Shown: positions 9,049 through 16,599, counted from the first letter of the stretch. The stretch is 64,000 nt of DNA from Pyrobaculum arsenaticum DSM 13514 (GCF_000016385.1 NC_009376.1:1-64000), one strand, 5' to 3'. Notes: a model not told the origin generated them from the sequence alone. Program-made: numbers and translations.

Positions 9049-9510
9049 CTATACGTAGTCAAGGAATTCACTCAAAAAGCGTATCGTGAGGTAGTCAAGA
9101 TACTGCGATCCTACCGCCACAAGCTTTTTGCCACCTCTCCTTATTACATATACATACTCACCACCGCGCTCTGCCTGAAGAAGATCTACATCCAGCTTTT
9201 CGTACATATCGACGTCCATCCTCTCTCCTATTTCCTTATCTCCAAGCTTAACGTACTTAAACCCTAGTAAGTCTCTCAGCTCTTCTAGCGAGGAGGGTAT
9301 GTACCCCACCCTCCCATAAGGCGGGATAACCTTATCCAACCTCTCTTTCAACTCGACTACTTGCCTAATAATTTCTTGCTCTCCTGGCGTGTACCTAGTC
9401 CCTAGCTCCGGAGGAGGGGGAGGAGTCCTCCTCGCAATGAAGAATATGATTACCCCAAGCACGACTAGAGCCAATACAAGAGCTATAACCTCAGGGACTT
9501 GGAGGTACAT
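9049..9510 (-). CDS. membrane-anchored hypothetical protein, 153 aa
   Basis: One N-terminal transmembrane helix (residues 5-27, VIALVLALVVLGVIIFFIARR) precedes a proline run and a soluble domain of about 120 residues with no family I know. The stop is directly adjacent to that of AMMECR1 on the other strand. It is probably an N-in membrane anchor with a cytoplasmic domain because of the positive ARR flank. Function unknown. Confidence 0.7.
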   Translation of the reverse strand: MYLQVPEVIALVLALVVLGVIIFFIARRTPPPPPELGTRYTPGEQEIIRQVVELKERLDKVIPPYGRVGYIPSSLEELRDLLGFKYVKLGDKEIGERMDVDMYEKLDVDLLQAERGGEYVYVIRRGGKKLVAVGSQYLDYLTIRFLSEFLDYV

Positions 9511-9588
9511 ATCTACTAGAAACCTATCAATATTTAATAACTACAATGATCTTTCCGCCTGGGCATTTCCTCACATATCAGAAGACCC

Positions 9589-9774
9589 TTAGCTCTTCAC
9601 TCCGTGCCTAGATATAATCCGATATTTATTTCTTCTCATAACAATCTTCCCAAGCCTATGGAGATTCCCCAAGAACATCATAGCGAGACCTAGCACCACC
9701 AGCTCGTACTCGTTGCCCATTACCCCCATCACTAACAGGAAGCCTCCGTACACAGTTGCCATGTGTATAAACAT
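9589..9774 (-). CDS. small two-helix membrane protein, 61 aa
   Basis: The protein has two predicted transmembrane helices (about residues 4-18 and 24-38) and a basic C-terminal tail (MRRNKYRIISRHG). I chose the ATG at 9774 because a TTTTAAAA element at 9793-9800 lies about 22 bp upstream; the longer GTG reading starts inside that element. It lies just downstream of nfeD on the same strand and may contribute to that membrane complex, but this is only position-based. Confidence 0.55.
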   Translation of the reverse strand: MFIHMATVYGGFLLVMGVMGNEYELVVLGLAMMFLGNLHRLGKIVMRRNKYRIISRHGVKS

Positions 9775-9813
9775 AACAAGATTCTCAACCGCTTTTAAAA
9801 GAGCCACAAATAA

Positions 9814-11097
9814 CTAACACTGAACCGGCTCTATTTTCAAGATCTCCCCAGCAATCTCCACCACACGTATTCTGCAACCCTTCTTTACCGGTGTATCAGA
9901 AACAGCCCTCCAGTATTCTCCGAAGACTATCACAAAGCCGGGAGATCCAGGCCCTATATCGTCCACTGCCACCCCCTCTGCCCCCTTGAGAGTTGTCAAA
10001 ATTTCAGAGGGCGGCCTCTGTTTATGGATAATAACTGCCTTGTACACGACAAAGACGAGAAATCCTAGAAGTATTGCTATGTTTACATATAGGCCAAGCT
10101 GGATGAGCCACCAATCCCTGATGTGGATAAGCTCTCCACTGAAAACGTTAGCAGGATAGGCGGATAAGAATCCCACTACTAGCAGGACGGCGCCTACGCC
10201 GGCCACGGCGCCGTGTGCCGCCATGCCCATTAATATCTCTGCCAGTATCAACACGGCGCCCATAATTATAAGCGCGAGGCCCAACCACGCCGTTGGCAAA
10301 ATCGAGAACATAGATATAACCAGCAATACTATGGCCGCCACCGCGGCGGCGGGGTGGCCTGTGATAAACGCCGCAAGCAGTAACAAAAACGCCAAGAGAG
10401 ACAAGACGCTGGACATCACTGGGTCGCTTAGCCACATCTGTAAAGTTTCAGTAAGTGAAGGTTCGACACGCCTTATCACCGGGCTCTCTACCACTAGCTC
10501 TGTTTGCTGGTTTCGCAACAACACCGTCATGCCGTTTATCTTCTTCAAAAGGTCATCTACACCGGTGGCCACCACGTCTATTACCCTATATTTCAACGCC
10601 GTCTCGGCGTCTAGGTTAATATTCTGGGTAATACAGAGACGGGCAAAAGTACCGTTCCTGCCATACGACTTAGACACAGTTTCGAGATATCCTATCAATG
10701 CGTTTAGAATCTTAGACTCATTTACCGGGGTTCCACCAGATATCGGCTGACAAGAGCCTATTACAGTATGCGGCGCCATGGCGGCGATGTGGGTCGATAG
10801 CAGTATATAAGTCCCCGCAGACCAGGCATAGCTGTAGTCCGGGTAGACATATCCCACAACAGGCACGGGGGAGTTGCCAATCTCCCTTATTATCTGGAGA
10901 GTGGGGTCTGCCAAGCCTCCAGGAGTTGATAACAATATGAGCACAAGCCCGTTGTTCTGCTCAGCGAGGGATATAGCTCGCTGTATCTGCGAGTAGGTAT
11001 AGGGGCCTACAACCCCGTTAATTTCAACTACATAAACTGACGTAGCCACATAGGCATAGGAAAAGGCTACTAACAACAGTAGAATCGCTATTCTCAT
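9814..11097 (-). CDS. nfeD: NfeD membrane serine protease (STOPP family)
   Basis: ClpP-class membrane protease of the NfeD/1510-N type, which cleaves the C terminus of its partner stomatin. The signal segment is residues 1-16. The protease domain has the nucleophile Ser93 in AWSAGTY and the probable base Lys129 in NESKIL, a Ser-Lys dyad. Four to five transmembrane helices (residues 220-350) and a C-terminal NfeD OB-fold domain (residues 365-427) follow. It overlaps the stomatin gene by 1 bp, the usual operon pairing. It likely serves membrane protein quality control. Confidence 0.94.
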   Translation of the reverse strand: MRIAILLLLVAFSYAYVATSVYVVEINGVVGPYTYSQIQRAISLAEQNNGLVLILLSTPGGLADPTLQIIREIGNSPVPVVGYVYPDYSYAWSAGTYILLSTHIAAMAPHTVIGSCQPISGGTPVNESKILNALIGYLETVSKSYGRNGTFARLCITQNINLDAETALKYRVIDVVATGVDDLLKKINGMTVLLRNQQTELVVESPVIRRVEPSLTETLQMWLSDPVMSSVLSLLAFLLLLAAFITGHPAAAVAAIVLLVISMFSILPTAWLGLALIIMGAVLILAEILMGMAAHGAVAGVGAVLLVVGFLSAYPANVFSGELIHIRDWWLIQLGLYVNIAILLGFLVFVVYKAVIIHKQRPPSEILTTLKGAEGVAVDDIGPGSPGFVIVFGEYWRAVSDTPVKKGCRIRVVEIAGEILKIEPVQC

Positions 11098-11885
11098 TAC
11101 TTCTGTTGCTCTCTTTTAGATATCGCTAAGGGGAGGGCGACGTACTCCAGGGTGGGCGGAGTCACAATTATCAGGTTGTGCTCCCGAGCTATTTCAATCA
11201 ACGCGTCTATCATCCTGAGCTGAACAGCCGTCGGGTTTTGCGAATACCGCTCCGCAGCCTCTAGGTATATCTTGCTAGCCTCGTACTCAGCAGAGGCCAA
11301 AGTTATCTTCGCCCGCCTCACCCTCTCGGCCTCTGCTTGACTCGCCATGGCACGGAGCAACACGTCGGGTAGTTTGATATCCTTTATAGCCACCGCGCTT
11401 ACCTTCACTCCCCACGGCGTGACATGCTCATCGACTATTGAGGCAATTCTCTTAGCAATCTCGTCCCTATGCGTAAGGAGTGTGTCTAGATCTACCATAC
11501 CTACCACATCGCGTAGAGTCGACGCAGCATATATAGCCACAGCCGGGACGTGATTGCGCACAGTTAAGGCTGTTTTTAGGGGGTCTATCACACGGAGATA
11601 TATAGCCGCGTCTATGGTCACCTCCACGTTGTCCTTAGTTAATGCGCGCTGCGCAGGTACGTCGACGACCTCAACTCTAAGGTCATACCTCATTATTGTC
11701 TCAATTATTGGGATGATGAAGACCAAGCCAGGGCCTACGACTCCTACAACACGGCCCAACCTGAACTTAACAGCTCTCTGATACTCCGGGATGATACGAA
11801 TAGCAGAAGAAAGTATGGCTACAAGAATTATCAACGCAAAGAAAACCAAAGCGGCAAAGACTATCTGTTCTATTTGGAGTAGCAT
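11097..11885 (-). CDS. stomatin / SPFH-domain protein
   Basis: N-terminal membrane helix (residues 8-30), then an SPFH/band-7 domain (EYQRAVKFRLGRVVGVVGPGL and VTIDAAIYLRVIDP) and a helical region with AEAERVRRAKI. The 262-residue length is typical. The C-terminal hydrophobic stretch (LIIVTPPTLEYVALPLA) is the segment cleaved by the NfeD protease in studied homologues. A TATA-like GTATAAAAG at 11904-11912 lies about 24 bp upstream of the start. It probably forms large membrane-scaffold oligomers. Confidence 0.94.
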   Translation of the reverse strand: MLLQIEQIVFAALVFFALIILVAILSSAIRIIPEYQRAVKFRLGRVVGVVGPGLVFIIPIIETIMRYDLRVEVVDVPAQRALTKDNVEVTIDAAIYLRVIDPLKTALTVRNHVPAVAIYAASTLRDVVGMVDLDTLLTHRDEIAKRIASIVDEHVTPWGVKVSAVAIKDIKLPDVLLRAMASQAEAERVRRAKITLASAEYEASKIYLEAAERYSQNPTAVQLRMIDALIEIAREHNLIIVTPPTLEYVALPLAISKREQQK

Positions 11886-12018
11886 ATGACAATATGTAAC
11901 TGAGTATAAAAGCTTAAGTCTACAGAAATTTTTAATCTAGACAAATAACTGGCTAACTAGATGAGGTAAACACGGGGACGGGCTGAAAATGATGTAAATT
12001 CCGCGCTCCCGATAATAC

Positions 12019-12067
12019 TCAGCCGCGAGAAGTCTCTTCACAGTTCTGTCAGTCCTGGAGTCATCAA
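12019..12067 (-). ncRNA. candidate C/D box sRNA
   Basis: On the minus strand the order is box C TTGATGA (12061-12067), an 8-nt guide, D' CTGA (12049-12052), a 7-nt spacer, C' GTGAAGA (12035-12041), a 12-nt guide, and D CTGA (12019-12022). Both D boxes are perfect and the C boxes are one base from RTGATGA. It lies wholly in the stomatin-atpH gap. The short D' guide and the lack of an obvious minus-strand TATA at the right distance lower confidence. It would direct 2'-O-methylation of rRNA or tRNA. Confidence 0.45.
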
Positions 12068-12099
12068 CTTTTATATTGTGAACATGTACAGACCTTCAC

Positions 12100-12417
12100 A
12101 TGTTGAAATTCGACCAAATTTTAAAAGAGCTAGAGGAGGTGGATAGGCTAGTAAAGAGCGTAGAGGATGTAAAAAGGCAAGTTGCAATCAGCGCAGAGAG
12201 CATTGCCAAAAAACATTCAGAAGAGGTAGTTAAAAGGATTGAAGAAATCGTAAAAAACGCCATTAACGAATATAAAATAAAAACTATAGAAGAGACGAAA
12301 AAAGAGGCCGAAAAAATCGCTACTGACGCTGAGGAAAGAGCCAAAAATATTGTTTCCAAATACCAACAAAGAAAAGAGGCTATTTTGAAAAGAGTTCTTG
12401 AGATACTCAACTTATGA
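12100..12417 (+). CDS. atpH: A-type ATPase peripheral-stalk subunit H
   Basis: A 105-residue, almost entirely charged helical protein (E, K, R and A rich, with few prolines or aromatics) with the heptad pattern of the H/G stalk subunit, which pairs with subunit E in the peripheral stalk of the archaeal ATP synthase. It overlaps atpC by 4 bp. A TATA box (CTTTTATATTG, 12068-12078) is centred 27 bp before the ATG. Assigned from composition plus neighbours; the sequence itself is low-information. Confidence 0.8.
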   Translation: MLKFDQILKELEEVDRLVKSVEDVKRQVAISAESIAKKHSEEVVKRIEEIVKNAINEYKIKTIEETKKEAEKIATDAEERAKNIVSKYQQRKEAILKRVLEILNL

Positions 12418-13442
12418 GCTCGATACTCCGGAGACCGTATCTAGGGCCTAGAGTAAGAGGACTACGCATTAAAGAACTCCCCCGAGATAAGCTCATATCT
12501 CTAGCATATGCTAATACTCTTGACGAATTTTTAAACATACTAAAAACTACCCACTACAGTATCACGCTTGACAGATTAACACGTGAAAATATTTCAGAAC
12601 TACGTAGAAACCTTGTAAAAAACTACCTAGATACTGTCAGATCTATATTTTTAAGTTCTGGAAGAGATGTAAAAAACGCCATACTCCTTTCTCTTAAATA
12701 CTTCGAGTATGAGAACATCAGAAACCTAGCCATTGCAATAAAGGCTGGGAAAAACCCAGAAGATTACATCCTATGGGAGCCCTTGGAATTCACGCGTAGG
12801 CGTCACATAATCGCAGGTCTACTAGGCGTAAAAAACATCGAGGAAATTGAAGAAAGGCTTAGAAATCTAAAACACCCAGCATACAAGGCGTTTCAGCTGT
12901 CTAGCAAATATGGCGAGGAAAAACTGAGCATATTTCTAGACAGGCAGTGGCTAGAAGACATCTCAACATCTCCTGTTGTTGAAAAGGACAAATCGCTCCG
13001 TGCCTTAGTGGCTGATCTAAGAGAGTACTTCAACACGTTAATTGCTGTGAGGTCAAGAGTTTGGGGGCTGACCGAGGAGTTAGAAGAGTTGATTATTGGC
13101 AAGCCGTCGCCTGCTGTGCTGTCTGCCGTGAGGGATCCGCCCGCACGATTTCTAGAGGTTACACAATCTTCTGCATGGGGGAAGATTTTGGTAGAAGAAG
13201 TCGCCGAGGCGCCCACACTGGAGAACATAGCCACGGCAATGGACAACATATATCCGGCTTATGTAAGGCGGCTTGCCGATATTTATATGTCGAGGTTTTC
13301 CGAGTTCTCTCTAGGGGCGTTGGTGGCGCATCTCGAATACCTTAAAGCAGAGATCACAACTTTGATAAGAGCGGCATCGTTGCTGGCTGAGGGGGTACCT
13401 ATGGAAAAAAGGAAAAAAATATTCGAGGCTTTGGCTAGGTAG
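12414..13442 (+). CDS. atpC: A-type ATPase subunit C (AC39 family)
   Basis: A 342-residue AC39-type subunit, the funnel-shaped adaptor between the central stalk and the proteolipid ring. It is all-helical, with three related helical modules marked by ENIRNLAIAIKAGK, HPAYKAFQLSSKYGEEKLSIFLDRQWLE and FEVTQSS-type segments. It starts within the atpH stop. It runs convergently towards atpK, whose stop is 1 bp away. The A, B, E, F and I subunit genes are not in this window, so the ATPase genes are scattered. Confidence 0.88.
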   Translation: MSSILRRPYLGPRVRGLRIKELPRDKLISLAYANTLDEFLNILKTTHYSITLDRLTRENISELRRNLVKNYLDTVRSIFLSSGRDVKNAILLSLKYFEYENIRNLAIAIKAGKNPEDYILWEPLEFTRRRHIIAGLLGVKNIEEIEERLRNLKHPAYKAFQLSSKYGEEKLSIFLDRQWLEDISTSPVVEKDKSLRALVADLREYFNTLIAVRSRVWGLTEELEELIIGKPSPAVLSAVRDPPARFLEVTQSSAWGKILVEEVAEAPTLENIATAMDNIYPAYVRRLADIYMSRFSEFSLGALVAHLEYLKAEITTLIRAASLLAEGVPMEKRKKIFEALAR

Positions 13443-13443
13443 G

Positions 13444-13710
13444 TTATAGAACCAACAACAGGCTTATCAGCAGGCCGTATATAGCTATTGCCTCGGCCAA
13501 TGCAAGGAATATAAGATACCAGGTTCTCTCTTGTGGTCTCTCTACAAGAGCCGACATAGCGGCGGCGCCGGCTATGCCGATTCCTAGACCTGCGCCCAAG
13601 CCTGCTAAGCCCATTGCTAACCCAGCGCCTATGTACCTCTCTCCGCCTGTAGTCTGCGCAAATGTTGCTACTGCCAGCAATACGGCGGCAAGTATCGCCT
13701 TGGTTTGCAT
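13444..13710 (-). CDS. atpK: A-type ATPase proteolipid subunit K (c ring)
   Basis: An 88-residue proteolipid. The N-terminal signal-like helix (residues 1-20) is followed by a glycine-rich helix (GLAMGLAGLGAGLGIGIAGAAAM) and a second helix carrying the ion-binding carboxylate in LAEAIAIYG, at Glu73. The loop VERPQERTW is the usual polar turn. It has its own TATA box (AATTTAAAAACAT near 13730-13742) about 25 bp upstream of the ATG, inside the end of the next upstream small gene. Confidence 0.95.
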   Translation of the reverse strand: MQTKAILAAVLLAVATFAQTTGGERYIGAGLAMGLAGLGAGLGIGIAGAAAMSALVERPQERTWYLIFLALAEAIAIYGLLISLLLVL

Positions 13711-13716
13711 AACCGG

Positions 13717-13881
13717 CTAACTCTTTATGTTTTTAAATTTTAGATATTGGTTAAGCTCTTCTATTTTTCTATCAATAATATATATTATATCTCTTGTTTC
13801 CTCCTTTATACTGTTCAAGATTTTTTCTATTTCTTTATCTATAAGGTCTCTAATTATAGCATTTAGATCCCTCATGGACAT
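13717..13881 (-). CDS. 54-codon coiled-coil protein between ATPase D and K genes
   Basis: Minus-strand frame starting ATG-TCC-ATG-AGG (13881; an alternative ATG is at 13875) and ending TAG at 13717. The product is highly charged and helical (DLIDKEIEKILNSIKEE and IIDRKIEELNQYL), with a heptad-like spacing of I/L. It lies 23 bp after the atpD stop and 6 bp before the atpK start. A TATA-like run sits over the atpD stop. The composition recalls stalk subunits H/E, so it may be an ATPase accessory subunit. No family is known to me. Confidence 0.6.
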   Translation of the reverse strand: MSMRDLNAIIRDLIDKEIEKILNSIKEETRDIIYIIDRKIEELNQYLKFKNIKS

Positions 13882-13904
13882 GTACGTCCAAATAGACCGG
13901 GTTT

Positions 13905-14504
13905 TTAAGTATGTGAAATCGTAATCTTTCTTCTTATAAACTCCTCTCTCTCCCCCTCTTCTAGTGCAAGGCGAATATACTGCATATTTTCCTTGATGCG
14001 CGGCACTACCACATAGTCTATTGCATTTATCATTCTCTGGTACTCCCTAACGCGATTTAAGAGCGTGTAGAATAAGGTCTCCTTCTCGGCAAATTCGATT
14101 AGCTTCTGTAACAGCGATCGCATCTTGGTCAACGCTACGTCAAGCTCGGCGGCTTCAGACGCAATGCTGTAGGTGGGATACGTGACAAAGTTGCTTACTT
14201 CAAGACCTATGTGAGTGCCCCTGTTTACAAGGCTAACCTTAACAGTCTTCGGCGTGAGCTCGGCTATGTTCTCTATTTTATCTATACCCGATTTAGCCAC
14301 GGCGATTTTAAAATTCTCTGCAACATCGACAAAACTGTCCGCTATCTCTCGTCTTAGCCTCTCAAGGTCTACTATCAGGGCTCTTATTCGCTGAACTGTC
14401 GAATTTCTGGCATCTTCCAGAGTTTTTCTAATACGTTGAAAAAGAGCTAATTGCCTCCTCAGCCTAATCAACTCAAGCCTCGAAGGCGGGGGTCTCAGCG
14501 ACAC
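13905..14504 (-). CDS. atpD: A-type ATPase subunit D
   Basis: Central-stalk rotor subunit D, about 199 residues. The family opening SRLELIRLRRQLALFQRIRKTLEDARN is recognisable, and the long N- and C-terminal helices form the coiled-coil axle. I placed the start at GTG 14504: a TATA box lies 26 bp upstream, and the longer open frame runs antisense into the divergent GTPase gene with a non-family sequence. It heads a minus-strand group D, small coiled-coil, K. Confidence 0.9.
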   Translation of the reverse strand: MSLRPPPSRLELIRLRRQLALFQRIRKTLEDARNSTVQRIRALIVDLERLRREIADSFVDVAENFKIAVAKSGIDKIENIAELTPKTVKVSLVNRGTHIGLEVSNFVTYPTYSIASEAAELDVALTKMRSLLQKLIEFAEKETLFYTLLNRVREYQRMINAIDYVVVPRIKENMQYIRLALEEGEREEFIRRKITISHT

Positions 14505-14522
14505 GGCATAGCTACCGCTACG

Positions 14523-14536
14523 TTTTTTAAATTTAA
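14523..14536. promoter_or_regulatory. symmetric TATA region between atpD and GTPase
   Basis: TTTTTTAAATTTAA is centred 26 bp from the atpD GTG (14504) and 21 bp from the GTPase GTG (14551). It is the only AT-rich element in the gap and probably serves both directions. Confidence 0.55.
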
Positions 14537-14550
14537 CCAGTATGTGTAAT

Positions 14551-15327
14551 GTGAAAGAGAGTTGGCGCCTTGTGAGGAGAGTAATAGAAGATGGAGACGT
14601 AGTTCTGGAGGTTCTAGATGCCAGAGATCCTGTAGACACCAGACCTGAAGAGGTGGAGAAAATTGCGGAGAGACTTGGCAAACGTCTTCTTGTAGTGCTG
14701 AACAAGGCTGACCTAGTCGATAGAGAGGTGTTAGAGAAGTGGAGAGAGTACTTCCAGAAGTTAGGCATTCACACGGTCTATGTAAGTGCTAAGTACAGAC
14801 TTGGTACTAGGAGACTGTTTGTTGCCATAAGGGCGTTGGCCCCTAGAATACCGGCCACAGTGGTGGTGGTCGGATACCCCAACGTGGGCAAGTCGACGAT
14901 TATTAACTACTTAAAGGGGCGCTACGTGGCGCCCACGAGTCCTAAGCCAGGGTGGACTAGGGGAGAGCAACTTGTTAAGGCCAAGAGCTGGCTCTTTGTG
15001 CTCGATACTCCGGGAATTGTCAAAACGCCGTCGACAGGAGATTTGGCGCTTGACGTAATAAGGGGGTTAGTTGACCCAGCAACTGTAGACGATCCTGTGC
15101 CTTATGCATATGCTCTTCTAAAGCGCGTCTTGGCGTATAATCCGAGTGCGTTGAAAGAAGCCTACGGCATTGATTCCGACGTGGATAGCGCGTTAGAGGA
15201 GATAGGTAGGACAAAACGAAAGCTATTGAAAGGCGGAAAGGTGAATATTGATGCGGTTGCCCGAATGGTGTTGAAAGACTGGACAGAGGGAAAGTTGAGA
15301 TACATGCGCCTTCCACCAAACGTATAA
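14551..15327 (+). CDS. circularly permuted GTPase (YlqF/MMR1 type)
   Basis: The G motifs occur in permuted order: G4 NKAD near residue 50, G5 VSAK near 75, G1 GYPNVGKST near 110, and G3 DTPG near 152. This is the layout of the YlqF/Nog2 group that acts in ribosomal subunit assembly. The 258-residue length fits. An ATG at 14542 would lie only 5 bp past the TATA region, so GTG 14551 is the better leaderless start. The C-terminal part (residues 180-258) resembles the helical RNA-contact domain of the family. Confidence 0.9.
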   Translation: MKESWRLVRRVIEDGDVVLEVLDARDPVDTRPEEVEKIAERLGKRLLVVLNKADLVDREVLEKWREYFQKLGIHTVYVSAKYRLGTRRLFVAIRALAPRIPATVVVVGYPNVGKSTIINYLKGRYVAPTSPKPGWTRGEQLVKAKSWLFVLDTPGIVKTPSTGDLALDVIRGLVDPATVDDPVPYAYALLKRVLAYNPSALKEAYGIDSDVDSALEEIGRTKRKLLKGGKVNIDAVARMVLKDWTEGKLRYMRLPPNV

Positions 15328-15349
15328 AAACACAGCTACTGATCTCGCC

Positions 15350-15823
15350 GTGTTCCTGACCATTGTCGCTACTATTTTGCTGGCGCTCACGGTGTTGGTA
15401 GGGCCGGTGGCGACACCCATCTACGCCACAGTTACGGTAAATGTGAAAAATTATACTATTGCCACAGGCGAGGCTGTGGATAAATTTGTAAATATTCCTC
15501 TAGTAGTATATATAGTCATAGGCTCGGCCCTTCTTCTAATAGCATTTTATATAGAGGTTGTCTCCAAGACGGGGGTGGGCAATCTCCCAAAGATCCTGGC
15601 ATTACTCTCGGCCCTTTACGCGTTGCCCCTTCCCTATGTATACTTAATAGGAGTGAAAGATGTGGCTATTGTGCTGAGCAACTACGCAAAGGCGTTATCC
15701 CTACCCGCCTTCGGACTGGCACTATTCGTAGCGGTGGCTGAAAGCTTACTTATGCCGAAGAAAAGGGCCAGGGTGATCGCAGATCTTTCCGCTACTGAAG
15801 AGAAAACAGAAAAAGGGGAGTGA
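15350..15823 (+). CDS. four-helix membrane protein, 157 aa
   Basis: I do not recognise the family. Four hydrophobic segments lie at about residues 3-25, 45-65, 80-102 and 113-132. The region between the first two is polar and probably external. The C-terminal 20 residues are charged (KKRARVIADLSATEEKTEKGE). A TATA-like CGTATAAAAAC lies just upstream. It overlaps the next small zinc-protein gene by 4 bp (GTGA), so they form a two-gene unit. Confidence 0.7.
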   Translation: MFLTIVATILLALTVLVGPVATPIYATVTVNVKNYTIATGEAVDKFVNIPLVVYIVIGSALLLIAFYIEVVSKTGVGNLPKILALLSALYALPLPYVYLIGVKDVAIVLSNYAKALSLPAFGLALFVAVAESLLMPKKRARVIADLSATEEKTEKGE

Positions 15824-16068
15824 TCTACTGTTTCTTCTGCACAAGGCCCCTCGATTCTTACAATATAGCTAGGATAAGGACTGAGCTGTCACTTGACCTA
15901 TATGTATACGCTTGCGATGAGTGTCTATCTAAGTATAGTTATCTGATCCTTGAAGTGGTCAAAAGAGGCGAGAAAGTTCCCTATTTTCCAAGCAGGTACA
16001 ACCGGTACTCCTCTAGAAATAAAACTGGTGTCCGTGGAAGTGACAACCAGAGGCACAACCGAAGGTGA
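15820..16068 (+). CDS. small zinc-binding protein, 82 aa
   Basis: Starts with GTG overlapping the upstream stop, preceded by a purine-rich SD-like AAGGGGAG. It has CFFC near residue 5 and CDEC near residue 34, a four-cysteine zinc site similar in layout to the 75-residue protein at 8132. The last 45 codons lie antisense over the convergent nuclease gene and are low-complexity (RYNRYSSRNK), so the functional part may be residues 1-55. Function unknown. Confidence 0.6.
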   Translation: MIYCFFCTRPLDSYNIARIRTELSLDLYVYACDECLSKYSYLILEVVKRGEKVPYFPSRYNRYSSRNKTGVRGSDNQRHNRR

Positions 16069-16482
16069 AAATGCAAGAAGCTTGTGAAGGCACATCGTCA
16101 CCTTCTGTAAGTGAATACGCGCGATTTCTTCCCACCTGCCTCCGCCGGCCCTCCACTTCTTTGCCTCTACTACGAAGGCCACGTCCCTACTCCACGCAAC
16201 TATATCGAACTCGGCACCTCTGTCGCATTCTAGTCTAATATTGGCAACTACGTTGTAGCCAAATTCGGAGAAGACATATCTGATGAACTCCTCGAACTCT
16301 CTCCATTCCAGCCTTCTTAAATAGCTAGATACGTTGATCCCGCTCTTCAAAGCCTTGTAGAGTATATAGCTCCTAGTAAGTGGCTCTCCTCTCTCTATAA
16401 AACCCACCTCCGCCAAGCGGTCTGCCACTGACCTATCGCCATCAAGGAATCTCCTCACCAGCGCACCGAGCTCGCTTAGCAC
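15925..16482 (-). CDS. Mrr-like PD-(D/E)XK nuclease-fold protein
   Basis: A 185-residue protein. Residues 1-55 are helical with a possible HTH. Residues 60-150 form a restriction-endonuclease core: E64/E65 in the first helix, Asp93 in AEFDIVAW, and Glu106-x-Lys108 in VVEAKKW, the Mrr-type arrangement. The C terminus (VPVVPAWKIGNFL) also fits the fold. It starts at GTG 16482 with a TATA-like run (TTTTTATTTTAAT) about 22 bp upstream. No methylase partner is nearby, so a DNA repair role is as likely as restriction. Confidence 0.75.
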   Translation of the reverse strand: MLSELGALVRRFLDGDRSVADRLAEVGFIERGEPLTRSYILYKALKSGINVSSYLRRLEWREFEEFIRYVFSEFGYNVVANIRLECDRGAEFDIVAWSRDVAFVVEAKKWRAGGGRWEEIARIHLQKVTMCLHKLLAFSPSVVPLVVTSTDTSFISRGVPVVPAWKIGNFLASFDHFKDQITILR

Positions 16483-16510
16483 ATATAAAGAATGTGATTT
16501 TTATTTTAAT

Positions 16511-16558
16511 GTGATGAGATGTAAACGTTGATATGGTGATGCAGGTCCAAAGCGCTGA
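16511..16558 (+). ncRNA. C/D box sRNA
   Basis: Box C GTGATGA (16511-16517, perfect), 10-nt guide, D' TTGA (16528-16531), 4-nt spacer, C' GTGATGC (16536-16542), 12-nt guide, D CTGA (16555-16558). Total 48 nt, the compact size of Pyrobaculum sRNAs. A TATA box ACATATAAAG at 16481-16490 is centred 25 bp upstream of box C, so the transcript would begin at box C. It sits in the gap between two divergent genes. The guide before D (16543-16554) ends in an inverted repeat. Target not determined. Confidence 0.7.
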
Positions 16559-16568
16559 TCTCAGCGCT
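16551..16568. repeat. 8-bp inverted repeat
   Basis: AGCGCTGA-TC-TCAGCGCT, perfect arms with a 2-bp centre. It overlaps the D box of the sRNA and lies just upstream of the TATA box (ATTTTTATAG, near 16572) of the oxidoreductase gene. It could be a repressor operator, a 3' structure of the sRNA, or both. Confidence 0.5.
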
Positions 16569-16599
16569 ACAATTTTTATAGTTTTATCAAAGGACCGCC

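Noticed and set aside
10148..10750. Frames antisense to or in another frame of nfeD
   Set aside because: Low-complexity shadows of the membrane-protein coding sequence.
13727..13924. Plus-strand hydrophobic 65-codon frame
   Set aside because: It is the complement of the charged coiled-coil gene on the minus strand; Phe/Ile/Ser-rich composition is the usual mirror of Lys/Glu-rich coding.
14505..14768. N-terminal extension of ATPase subunit D
   Set aside because: Serine/threonine-rich antisense of the GTPase gene; the family sequence begins at about GTG 14504.
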